DNA of 20,621 bases, taken from positions 295,886 to 316,506 of the forward strand of contig BFEA01000633.1 of the NCBI GenBank assembly GCA_003427395.1, written 5' to 3'. The notes below the pieces were generated by a model that searched no databases, was not told where the DNA came from, and saw only the letters and a list, made by a program, of their open reading frames with translations. The position numbers were made by a program, and so were the translations under genes. How positions within the stretch are numbered: position 1 is the stretch's first letter; every line of letters begins with the position of its first letter. The DNA comes from Chara braunii. Lineage: Eukaryota; Streptophyta; Charophyceae; Charales; Characeae. Of the stretch, positions 9,421-18,375 are shown in pieces.

Positions 9421-10740
9421 ATTGTGGCAAAGAAATAGTTATGCCCCATCTCCGAATGTACAAAGCTCAAAATGTGCTTCAGGTACAAATGCTTCCAATG
9501 GTCTGCTCATGTCATGACTCCAAAAGTTGTGCCCTTCCCTCAAGTATTCACCCGCTCGAAGTCATCCCTAATACTTTCATAGTGGTAAATAATCAAATCG
9601 ATTGCCCGAAGAATCTCATCGTGTGGCAACGTGCTAAACATCTCCTTGATATCAAAGGAGTAAGAAGTTACCACACAATTACTCCCTAACCTTCCCAATT
9701 TTCGATTAATCAACTCCAACTGGGTAGTCAGATCAAAAAAAACTCGGAGATTAAAGTGTCAGCACTTAGGCAGTGTGTAAAGCAAGTGATTTAACCCTTC
9801 GTCCACAATGCGTGCAGTTCGCACCGTCGGCTCACAGAACGAGGGACAAATAGGGCGGTACCGGCCTAAGTCCTTCTGTTTAGAAATTACGTAGGCCGAA
9901 TCAAATTTCCCTCTTGAATAACCGTTCACAAACTTCCCAAGTTCCAATCGGCAAACGTCCTCGCGAATCTCTTTCGATACCTTAACTTCCGAGTGATTAA
10001 CCACACGGTAGTCAGGATGACAGACAAAAGTGTTCATCATAGCCTCAAAATACACGGCTGGGCACATAGCCACATACTCACCGGAGTTCCGATCAACTGA
10101 TGATACGACCAAGTCTTTCAAACGAAACTTGAGGGTGAGAACCTCATCCATTGAAACGCTCAACGTGTTACCAGTGTTCGACGAGAAACATAAGGAGAGA
10201 TCCAAGGTTGAACAATCTGGTACATGACCTCCCAAATTCTTCCAATTTCGAAATCCGGAATTCGATTCCTCACGAAGCAAGCAAAGTCTATCAGTAGCCT
10301 TCACTCTCGAGAGTCTCGAGATATTGTTAGCATTCAATAATAGTGGGTGCAGATCAGCTACCTCGGTTAATCGAAACAACACATGCCCATTCACGAGCGG
10401 GAAATCCATACCCGCACAACAACAGGTAAGCACGCCACGTCTTGAAACACTATGATGGTTAATATGCAATATGTCAACAATTGTAGGGTTTTTTGTCCCT
10501 ACGATGCAAATTTTCCTTCGCGCTCGGAGCATGAAACACTGAGGTAAGTCACACAATATTAAAGCATAATTGGCTAGTAGCTTCCTGAATTCATAAACAA
10601 CAATCCTTTCGTCGAACTTGATGCGAAAGGTAAGATCGGATGACGAACTTAATTCGAAGTGATCTCGAAAACATCAAGAAACCAGCCTACGTAAGTATTC
10701 CCTTGTCAAATTCCTAGATACAATGTACATCCTCTATACT
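9421..10740 (-). pseudogene. Reverse transcriptase remnant (fingers and motif A)
   Basis: The longest open piece is 10556-9759, and in-frame coding extends upstream to about 10670 and downstream to 9421 past TGA codons at 9759-9761, 9540-9542 and 9507-9509. RT features visible are KDLGRYRPICPSF (motif 1/2 region, the RPI typical of RTs), ARIVDEGLNHLLYTLPK, and, after the first stop, SFDIKEMFSTLPHDEI, which is motif A with its catalytic Asp at 9651-9653. The FDIK-MF-LPH form suits Penelope-like RTs better than LINE (AFD) or Ty3/copia types. The YADD-type motif C is absent because the sequence ends at the A-tailed retroposon. The upstream part (VVYEFRKLLANYA, LTCCCAGMDF) is not identifiable by eye. 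Confidence 0.65.
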
Positions 10741-10957
10741 CCATTTATACAAATCATACAACCTCTTCGGATTGCGCAGGATTCCCACCAACTGTGACCA
10801 ACACCTTCTTTAGGTACTTACACCTTGACTTTCATGTATTGACAAAGAGCATTTCGAAAACACCACCCTTCTCAAGAAAGTTTTTGCAATCCTTCAGAGC
10901 TACAGTACGAGAGAGGCATTTGATTTTTCTTTCCCCGAAAGCTTTGGACAACTTTTT

Positions 10958-11683
10958 TCATTTCGGGGTCGGGTCATTCCCGCCATCCGTTCGTATCACA
11001 CAGCGCTGATTCCCAGAGCTCAGAATCATATCCAAAAACGAATGGATGTCCAAGAAACCCGAATTATTAGACACTAAGTAAAAACGGATCAGACTGACCA
11101 AGCGATTAGGCTGCTTACCGTACTTGCCCTCCTTACCTCGGTTCATCTCCCTCCTTCCCGGCTTGGCTTTCCTCGACTTCTTTGAATCCCCTTTAACCCT
11201 AGTAGGGTTGAGAAAAGGTGACCACCTACTAATGTACAACTCTTATAGCCTTCAAAAATCCTTCCCTTCAAAAATATCCAATGGAATTAACACATAGTTT
11301 CCAATCCCAAAAGATGCAATCCAACGATGAAAATGTGATTGTTTACGTTTGTTAACTGCATACAAGTGCTCACGCCAACGAGTGGTGCTATCCCGTGTAG
11401 TTTTCTCAACTTAACACAACTTACAGTACGGGCCCTATGGGGAGACTGCCACGTAGACCAGACTACTCAAATTCAAGAAACCAATCCCGTGTGTCTCATA
11501 CAGGTGCAACCACTGATTCACGAACGGTAACCTATGAAGCCACTTCACTTGCTTAGTCAAGGCTAGAACTACAATGATCAAACGGAGTAACTGTTCCAAC
11601 TTGCGATCGATGACACTTGAGCAACAACGAAGGCTTGTAATGTATCTGCATATCTCCTACCATTGTGCCGAGTCGATGTTACA
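10958..11683 (-). pseudogene. GIY-YIG endonuclease remnant of the retroelement
   Basis: After stops at 11435-11437 and 11411-11413, the frame reads VEKTTRDSTTRWREHLYAV (from 11410), the region where GIY-YIG nucleases have YVGKT and the catalytic Arg (RWREH, 11380-11366). It continues HFHRWIASFGIGNYVLIPLDIF, a helix plus kxG-x-x-F/Y-like strand. Past two stops (11254 and 11245) comes ELYISRWSPFLNP (Glu codon at 11242, Asn at 11209), matching the metal-binding Glu and terminal Asn of the family. The GIY strand itself is eroded; GPYCKLC just upstream has a C-x2-C pair. It continues into a basic stretch (KKSRKAKPGRRE) and unidentified sequence before the RT. GIY-YIG enzymes nick DNA to prime reverse transcription. 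Confidence 0.6.
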
Positions 11684-13009
11684 TCACCCCTGGTTATTAG
11701 CAGGCGCATTCTCTAGTCCGGGATCGGCAGAATCCGTGATCAGGATGACTTCCACCTCCCTGTCATCTCCCGGGAACTGGTGCCTTGAACGATATTCGGC
11801 AATATCAAAGATAGAGTTTATCTTCCCATCGTAGTGCAGACCTTCCTCCCTGCAGATGCGTTGTAGCTCATCAGCGTTGCAGTTTTGCAACTCCCTCATG
11901 ACTGCATCTTGGTAACGTAATCTTAACAGCGCTTTATTAGCTGGAGTGAGACGGCCACTTGGTGGAGATTTATTTTTGGCCGACTTCATCACCTTGGTGA
12001 GCGGGGTTTAAATCGGCGTTCTTTTTTTTGCAAGGATCGGTGTGCAGCCACCCTTCTTCCTCGCCTTGGATCTCGTCAAACGCTCGACGTTCATCTCGGT
12101 AAGTTTGATGCCGCCCTTCGGTGGGGTCCTTTTCGGAGGTAGCTCCATCGGTGGGCTATCTTCAAACACGACGTCATCCTCCCTGTTGCGTTTCTCTGCG
12201 ATGCAAAGTTGTCGTGTCTTCTCACTCAAATCCTGCATGACACTAGTCTCACTTCCCTCATCGCTATAATCAGATGAGGTATCCACGTCCGGGGCATACT
12301 CTACTTTCTTCTTCCCCTTCACATCCTTTGTTCCAGCTACCAACGACGGCATCGTCGAGGTCTTCCATTGGTTGAGCGAATCATCTTTGATCTCGCTCAT
12401 CAGCATCGCCGCATGTAGGGTCACTTCTTTCGTCATTTCTGCTCTTACTGTTGCCTCCTGCTTGGCTTTCTCCTGCTTCTTCCGCTTCTTCGCTTCATGC
12501 CGTGCTTCTTCCTCGGCTCTCCGAGCTTACTCCTCCTCCACTTTGCGCTTCTCTTCCTCTTTCACCCTTTCTTTTTCCAATTTCCTTCTTGCTTCTGCTT
12601 CCTTCTTAGTTTTTTCGGCGTCAAAGTGTTCCTTTATTACCACAACGCCTTGTGATAACTCCACCAGCTTCTCTCGCAGCTCCACCTCCTTTCGAGGTGG
12701 TGAGAAGTTTCTTCTTGCTTCAAATCCTCAAGGAGATCTCGACCTCCTAGAGTCCGTCGAGGTCGAAGGTCGACTCAAACAGTGTCGCCGGTCTCGATTA
12801 GGGCACTGGTTAGCATAGTGCCCAGGTACGTGACAATTATAGCAGGTAGGCATCCTATACAGTCTGCAATCGCCATCGCCAGACCCTCTGTTGTCTTCCT
12901 GTCGATCCAAGCTCGACATCACAAGCAACCAAGGTGTTTGACACCCATCGCACGTAATCCAGTCGCAGTCTTCGCATAGACGACACTGCGCCTCGTCCAA
13001 ACTCTCTAT
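11684..13009 (-). pseudogene. N-terminal zinc-knuckle/coiled-coil part of the retroelement
   Basis: An N-terminal Cys cluster (CRLCEDC ... CDGC) is followed by a CCHC knuckle, CYNCHVPGHYANQC (12844-12803), as in retroelement Gag proteins that bind RNA. An Arg/Ser-rich segment precedes a TGA (12728-12730). Then comes a long charged coiled coil (KKEAEARRKLEKERVKEEEK), interrupted by TAA at 12527-12529, to about 12420. After an acidic Ser/Asp stretch and PPKRTPPKGG there is TAA at 12008-12010, then a helical segment (GRLTPANKALLRLRYQDAV; LQRICREEGLHYDGKI) up to the stop at 11684. No ATG starts the frame. An ATA codon at 13007-13009 sits in GCCATAGAG, one base from a good GCCATGGAG start. All pieces share one frame with the GIY-YIG part. 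Confidence 0.6.
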
Positions 13010-13361
13010 GGCTCCACGTCTTCAAACTTCAAATTGTCGAGCAGCAGCAGTAAGTGGTGACCAGCAACCATAGTCTGGAGGAACACGGTCACTTCAACCC
13101 GGTAAGCTTCCCCTGGTTAGCTCACTTGCGTGGTTACCGTAATGAGTTGTGAAGGTACAACATGTAGTGCAAAGTCAAACAGACACACAGTCACCGTGGT
13201 GACAAAGTAGACAAGTAGAACACACAACACGGATTCCGAACAGGATTCCACTATCAAACCAACAGTCCCAAGATCCACCATCGAACCACAAACAACCACG
13301 GCGGCAGTCTTCTGTCGTCACAATGGACAGACCGACCGCGGAACCTGAGAAGGTGAACTAA

Positions 13362-13365
<4 letters not shown>
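13010..13365. other. 5' flank of the retroelement, no gene seen
   Basis: Upstream (on the minus strand) of the zinc-knuckle frame. No open protein-like frame and no clear repeat. It may contain the element's 5' untranslated region, but I found no second copy in the window to mark a terminal repeat. Confidence 0.3.
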
Positions 13366-13412
<47 letters not shown>

Positions 13413-13538
13413 AAACCTCCTCCGGTGGTAGTGCCGCTGGACCGGCGCTGGTATGAGCAGACAGCACTACCACCGGACGGGGGGCTCCATCTATTGGTGG
13501 GGAGCATCACCAGCTGGAAAACGGGTCTAGCGTCCCAT
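13366..13538 (-). mobile_element. Poly(A)-tailed retroposon 3' end, copy C (inverted)
   Basis: Read on the minus strand, it begins ATGGGACGCTAGACCCG, contains CTCCCCACCAATAGATGGAG (shared with copies at 9336 and 16035), then a hairpin, and ends in 43 A residues (T tract at 13366-13408). The opening ATGGGACGCT-GACCC also begins the 19228-19360 retroposon end, which suggests related LINE/SINE subfamilies with different tails. Confidence 0.7.
13421..13477 (-). other. 14-bp stem-loop next to the retroposon tail
   Basis: TCCGGTGGTAGTGC (13421-13434) and GCACTACCACCGGA (13464-13477) are exact reverse complements with a 29-base loop. The stem lies 12 bases from the 43-nt tail. Such 3' hairpins serve as RT recognition sites in some LINE/SINE families; that role here is inferred. 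Confidence 0.8.
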
Positions 13539-14447
13539 ACACAGAGAACAACTCAGATCAATGAGAGCGGCGACAATGGGATCTGTCAGCATTGATTGCC
13601 CTGCTACCCAGGGGATTGACTGCACAGTATCCTCTTCCCTTGAATGGAGCAGAGGGTGAGGCCTCAGGGGGGGGGGGGGGGCTCTTCACCGTGGGACCGG
13701 CGCCAGATGTCTGCAGCTACTCACTAGCTCCTCCCACCCCCACCCGTCCTTTTGGAAGCGTCCTCAGTCTCGCCCATACCAATCCAGGCCAACCAAACAG
13801 TTTGAAGGGGGGGGGAAAGGGTCAGGAAAGTCTTCAGCAGGTCGCATGGGGATTGCTGTGTCAATCTTAGTCCATTCATGAAAGATGAGCCTATAGTCCC
13901 TTACTACATCCTCCCTCTCTTGCCCTTCCCCGAGGTCTGAACTAAGTCCTACGTCTGCCTATTAATAGGAAGTTCGGACAAACATCATTCGGCCGGTCCG
14001 CCTCACTGAGGCTGGAGGGCCCAGTCCAAGTACCGAAAAACAGGTCCACAAGAGTACCGACAGGAACTTCTGTGGAAAGGCCCAATTTAAAAGAGGGTCA
14101 ACATCAGACTACAACTTCCACACATATCCTAGAAACTAATCCAAAACCAAACTACTAGAAAATAACCAAACATTGGGCAGGGGCGCTGCGTTACGGGTCG
14201 CCTACACCTTGGTTGCCCGCTGGGGACCGGCCGGCACGGCTCGGCCTGCTCCCCGCGCGATACGTCAGGGCGGCTTCACCGCCTTTTGACGTGGCCTCCA
14301 ACGTGATCGGTTGCACGCCACCTGGCGTGTCATCTAAGGACCTTTTGTGAAGGGCGCGGTTAGTAAGGAGGGGTACGACTAGGGTGTGTAGGGGTGTTGT
14401 GATGTGGGGTAAAACAAGTGTGGGTGTGAACTGCGTGGCGAATGGTG
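13539..14447. other. Stretch without a recognised gene
   Basis: Contains a G15 run (13667-13681) and mixed-composition DNA. A minus-strand frame at 14454-14191 (with PGGVQPITLEATSKGGEA and RAGSRPSRAGRSPAG) is GC-rich and may be a repeat rather than a gene. No domain is recognised. Confidence 0.35.
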
Positions 14448-15254
14448 ATGGCAACTTCGGGTGATCTACAGACAGAAGCGGCCGAGTGGCTTACAACCAT
14501 CCAAGAGAGTTGCGTGCGGTCCAGCCTGGCGGTGGTGATGCTACGATCGGCTGCTGCTGCGGAAGTGGTCCCGTCGATCGCGTGGCTCCGGAACGTGATG
14601 TAGGTTGTAGTGGAGATATCATGGGGGTTGGAGGAGGGGCCGCCCCCCCACCTGGATGTGTTTCTGGATCGGCCACGATTGTATAGTTTGCTGCAGTGCC
14701 ACGACGAGGAGCTTGAGGAGGGGCAAGCTTTGAACGTCGAGCTGGAGGCCCGATATTATGATAACAAAGACGACATCACGGACGATGCCAACAATGATGC
14801 AAGCACGACCGGCAGCTATGCCAACAACAATTTCAGTGCAGCCAGCAACTACATCATCGACAACCACAATAACAACACCAACAATCACGACAATGACACC
14901 CATACCGCCTCTGCTCACAACAACAACAGCAACAACAACAACAACGACAACAGTAACAACAACAGAAGCGTCGACAACATCGGCGGCATCAACAATAATG
15001 AGATGGCGCGCGACGGTGGAAAGGAAGGACGGATTCTGTGCTTGAGCGTGCTCGGGAGTAATAATAACTACAACAATAACAATAACGACAACAACATCAA
15101 CAACATTAATGATAACAAAAACAACAACGCTCACGAGGTGGAAAGTTCGATTGGGCAATCTCTTCCCCCCTCCCCCCTTCCCCTCCTCCTGGATCTTTTC
15201 TTGTGTTCTTTGGCTGGATGGGTGAGTGGTGAGGATGATTGGGTTGATTTGTAA
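14448..15254 (+). pseudogene. Candidate Asn-rich protein gene interrupted by one TAG
   Basis: A frame starts at ATG 14448 (context GGTGATGGCA) and encodes about 51 residues of ordinary protein-like sequence (SGDLQTEAAEWLTTI; AAEVVPSIAWLRNV). It meets TAG at 14601-14603, then continues in frame with similar composition (LDVFLDRPRLYSLLQCHDEE, ALNVELEARYYDN). From about 14790 to 15130 it is dominated by AAC/AAT codons giving Asn runs, and it ends with a hydrophobic LPLLLDLFLCSLAGW tail and a stop at 15254. The continuity across TAG suggests one gene with a single nonsense change (for example CAG to TAG). The Asn tract could be only a microsatellite that happens to be open. No domain is recognised. 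Confidence 0.35.
14755..15130. repeat. AAC/AAT-rich microsatellite region
   Basis: Dense AAC and AAT triplets with interruptions, densest at 14920-14970 and 15055-15125. It is the source of the Asn-rich segment of the candidate gene. Confidence 0.85.
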
Positions 15255-16034
15255 ACAGGAAGGCCGGGTGAGGGCGCGAGGAGTGGGATGGTGGCGTGAG
15301 GGGGTGGGATAGCGAAAGCTAGACAGCTGGATACACAGGGTTGCAAGTGAGTGGTGGGTTTTACCGCACCCTGTTTTGGCCACATGGCAACAGGATTGGC
15401 GATTTTCATTTTTAGCGGCTTTTTACAACTTAGGATTCGGCCACGTGTCAGGGCAGGCAGTGCAGTGAGGATTGGCATCGGGGCTGCTTGTGTGATTGAT
15501 AGGCGGGGCAGGCGGAGAAGTGACGATTGGCACCGGGGCCGCTTGTGTGATTGATTGGTGCCCTGCCACGTTTTTTACTTTTTCTGTCTGCACATGCCTG
15601 CGATTAATTAGGTGAGCACATGGCTATGAATCTTTGTAAGCTGTGTCTCCCCACTTGAGTGGATGCGTGGATTATGAGGATCGTGGGGGGGATATGGTGC
15701 AGGTAACCTTACATAATACAGTGCAATGGTGGAATCAGACTTTGTCCAAGGTTTTGCTATAATTGACTTTCTTGCCCCCTATTCTGAATGCCCCTCCTCC
15801 TCGGGTGCTGCAAGAGCGATTTTGTAGATGATGAGGGATTCAGACTAGAGATATGACGTTAGATTGCGATGGCCAGTTAATCCCCTCGGTTGAAGGCAAT
15901 CAATGCTGATCATCGGATTAATGATGTGTGCTTGTGTGTCGATTCAGGTGATCACTCATGTTTATAGTAGGATGGACACGTGGCATGGTTACATAACTCC
16001 TGTTTGTTTACAAACTACCCCTTCCTAAAATGTT
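15255..16034. other. Non-coding stretch
   Basis: No gene seen. It contains CACGTG-type motifs (GCCACGTGTC near 15440, GACACGTGGC near 15974) and the short tandem repeat listed separately. Confidence 0.4.
15471..15555. repeat. 30-bp direct repeat, period 55
   Basis: A 30-base block beginning ATTGGCATCGGGGCTGC (15471-15500) recurs at 15526-15555 with two substitutions. The repeated block ends CTTGTGTGATTGAT. Confidence 0.85.
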
Positions 16035-16106
16035 AAGGGATGCTGAACCCGATTTCCAGCAGGTGTTGCTCCCCACCAATAGATGGAGCCCCCTCGAGCA
16101 TGCAAA

Positions 16107-16131
<25 letters not shown>
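16035..16131 (+). mobile_element. Poly(A)-tailed retroposon 3' end, copy B
   Basis: Starts AAGGGATGCTGAACCCG, contains GCTCCCCACCAATAGATGG and ends in 28 A residues (16104-16131). It is homologous to copies A and C but lacks the hairpin of copy C. Confidence 0.7.
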
Positions 16132-16137
<6 letters not shown>

Positions 16138-16393
16138 ATAAAAAAGGGGCCCTGTTCGAGGCCTGACTTAGTTTTTCAAAAAGGGTCAACATCAGTGCCA
16201 CGGTGTACCGCTAACGATTTTCTTTTCCTTTTTCCTTCTCGTCCAACCGCCGCACTGCCCATGCAGCGCAAGGAACCAAAACTTTTCATGCAGTAGTGGG
16301 ACTTGGCCCCCGAAGTACGAGAAGCCTTGTGGAGACAACATTTGACAAAGTTTTCGAAGTATTCCCCCCCCCTCAAAAAAAAAAAAAAAAAAA
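16132..16393 (+). mobile_element. Possible second A-tailed retroposon directly after copy B
   Basis: Unrecognised sequence that ends in a C-rich run followed by 19 A residues (16375-16393). Two A tails 240 bases apart on one strand suggest successive insertions. No coding sequence is recognised. Confidence 0.4.
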
Positions 16394-16431
16394 CATGTAT
16401 ATATTACCTCGACCTGGATTCCTCGGACAAC

Positions 16432-16831
16432 GTAGATTGCCCCTCTTCCACTATCTGCCTGCCCATTTGCTGACTGGTTCTGTTTTTTTTTTTTTTTTTT
16501 TTTTTTGAAAAAGAAGAAATATCCGCTTCTTTTGCAAATTCAGAAGATAGAGGCCACAAATTCCTCACAAACAACCCGGATCATACAGGGGCCAATACCC
16601 AGCTTAGGCGCGTACTGCAAACCGGGTCCAGTAGATTGCCCCTCTTCCACTATCTGCCTGCCCATTTGCTGACTGGTTCTGGTTTTTTTTTTTTTTTTTT
16701 TTTTTTTGAAGGAGAAGAAATCAACGCTTCATTTGCAAATTCAGAAGATAGAGGCCACAAATTCCTCACAAACAACCCGGATCATACAGGGGCCAATACC
16801 CAGCTTAGGCTTGTACTGCAAACCGGGTCCA
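16432..16831 (-). repeat. Tandem duplication of a LINE 3' end (199- and 201-bp units)
   Basis: Unit 1 (16432-16630) and unit 2 (16631-16831) both run from GTAGATTGCCCCTCTTCC through a T tract (24 and 25 T) to GGCCAATACCCAGCTTAGG and AAACCGGGTCCA. They are nearly identical, with differences clustered just after the T tract. Each unit contains the sequence flanking the tail plus the last part of the element, so the duplication happened after insertion. Confidence 0.9.
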
Positions 16832-17790
16832 GTGTCCCCTGGCCTTCCGGCCATTCCCTTTTGACTAGAACTGTGAAGCACAATGTACTGACCTTCTACT
16901 CAAAAAAAATTCCTTCCAAAGATATAGTACCTTCAAGCACAGTAAAAAAAGAGGGGTGGAGGGGGGCCACCACCAGTCCTCCCATCCAATTAAAATATTA
17001 AGTGTCTAGTATGTGGTGCCCTCGTAGTGGTGACTAAAATTCAATCAGAGCGCGGTGGCCTAAAATAGGCCCCCTATTTCTTATGCATCTTCTCAGTCGT
17101 GTGTATCTGATAACCATGAACAGACAATGAAGTGTCTCTCCTGGTTGACGGATGCTAATTTGTTATTTTGAGCCCAGGTCCTTTGGAACCAAACAAGGTT
17201 TCTACGATGCCAGTGGGCCCGGATAATCCTCCTGATGCTCTGTTTGATTCCTAGCTGTTGTTGCCATGTCTTCCCCTCTAGAGCCACATAGCCCCAGTGC
17301 ACGGAGTATTGCATGTCCGCTGAAAGCGGACCGGTGAGTATCCAAGAGTCTGACTTGACCATTCAAGACTGTCGCCAACAATGGGCTTTAAAGCCAGAGG
17401 TGGAACCCCAATTATGGCTCTTCCACCAATTTGAAATCATTAGTTCATCAACCAGGGGGCAGTAGAGCCAGAGGTGGATCATGTTTTCCCAACCCTAGTT
17501 ACATCGCAAACATTGTGTGGATATCTCCATGCCTCTGGAAGATAGCCACACTGCAGTCACTGTGGCTGTCACCAAGAGGGGTTGGAGCCACATAGCACTG
17601 GCATGTTTTTGAACTGGGTGCTTCTTAAACCGCCAGTACCTTTCCCAGCCAGCCATTGGCCGCGGGCCCTGCGTGCCAAGGATTGGGGACGTATCTGGCC
17701 TAGGGCCGAGGCCAGTCCCGTCCTCCATGTTAACCGGCAGGCTTTTTCTTTTTTGGTTGGGGCTGTGTACTTGCTTTGAAACGCCAGTTA
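16683..17790 (-). mobile_element. Decayed LINE (non-LTR retrotransposon), 3' part
   Basis: On the minus strand the ORF2 C-terminus (17740-17093) is followed by about 250 bases of 3' untranslated region and the A tail (T tract 16683-16707). Its 3' end matches the retroposon at 19228 (CACAAACAACCCGGA, GGCCAATACCCAG). The 5' part is missing or too eroded to follow. Confidence 0.6.
17093..17740 (-). pseudogene. LINE ORF2 C-terminus with zf-RVT zinc finger
   Basis: Two open pieces in the same minus frame (17728-17495 and 17362-17093) join across a TAG (17495-17497) and a TGA (near 17363). The zf-RVT pattern C-x2-C-x8-H-x4-C is visible: Cys at 17512 and 17503, His at 17476 and Cys at 17461 (ISTQCLRC then MIHLWLYC). 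The TAG lies inside the finger. Before it is a Trp-rich lead (WERYWRFKK, WLSSRG), and after it basic helical sequence (QSIRRIIRAHWHRRNLVW). This is the tail of plant-type L1/RTE-like ORF2 proteins. RT and endonuclease domains are not visible. Confidence 0.6.
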
Positions 17791-18375
17791 ACTGTTGGCT
17801 CTCTGCTCCAACTGGTTCTGTTTACTAACCGTCCACTGCAGGTGGGGGGAGAGGGAGAGTACTCGCAGTTACAGACACTTCAAATTTTTCTTTTTTTTCA
17901 ACAAAGTTCCATTATTGCAAACTGCGTGGGTTTTCTTGGGATGCAAACTGAGAATTAAGAGTAGTTTCCCTTTTTTTAGGGACAATTCAGATCATGAAGA
18001 ATGAAAAGGAATTGAAAGATGGAAGTGATCTTCCTTTTCAAACTTTCCAAGATTTCGGCTCTTGGACTTGCAAGCGCCGTACGAAAATGGCGGTTGTGAT
18101 CAGTGCCTTGCATAGAATTCATCAGAATTTGAGTACGAGTATTGAAATCGGAAGCACACTGGTCTTGATGAGGATCGAAATGAGAAGGAGGAACTATCCT
18201 GGCGATTGGTTTGCCCGGGCTCTGCCTAGTTTCAGCAGGGACAAGAGCACATATGGAAACTGTTTGCAGTGTTGATGACGGACAGTAGGCTAATTTGCTG
18301 AGTCTGTGTAGCTGAGACAGTTGGTATGTGTAGCAGGTACAGTTGGGCATGGAGAGCTTCTCGAATAAAAAGATT
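17791..18375. other. Stretch without a recognised gene
   Basis: Includes a 124-codon frame on the minus strand (18350-17976) and a 93-codon frame on the + strand (17994-18275). Neither shows a motif, and I do not consider either supported. It could be eroded LINE sequence. Confidence 0.3.

Larger units (their letters stand above)
9421..13009 (-). mobile_element. Decayed Penelope-like retroelement, GIY-YIG domain before the RT
   Basis: Reading the minus strand from 13009, one frame carries in order a Cys cluster, a CCHC zinc knuckle, a coiled coil, a conserved helical segment and a GIY-YIG endonuclease remnant. After one frame change near 10670 it continues into a reverse transcriptase that breaks off just past motif A at 9421. 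The 13009-10958 part stays in a single frame across about ten in-frame stops, which shows one ancestral long polyprotein. Most Penelope-like elements have GIY-YIG after the RT. The Chlamys/Naiad groups have it in front, as here. The rest of the RT (motif C onward) is missing; retroposon copy A occupies the junction. Confidence 0.65.

Noticed and set aside
12372-12818. Plus-strand Ser-rich frame of 148 codons
   Set aside because: It is the shadow of the Lys/Glu-rich coiled coil on the minus strand.
17976-18350. Minus-strand frame of 124 codons
   Set aside because: No recognisable motif and no support from composition or context.
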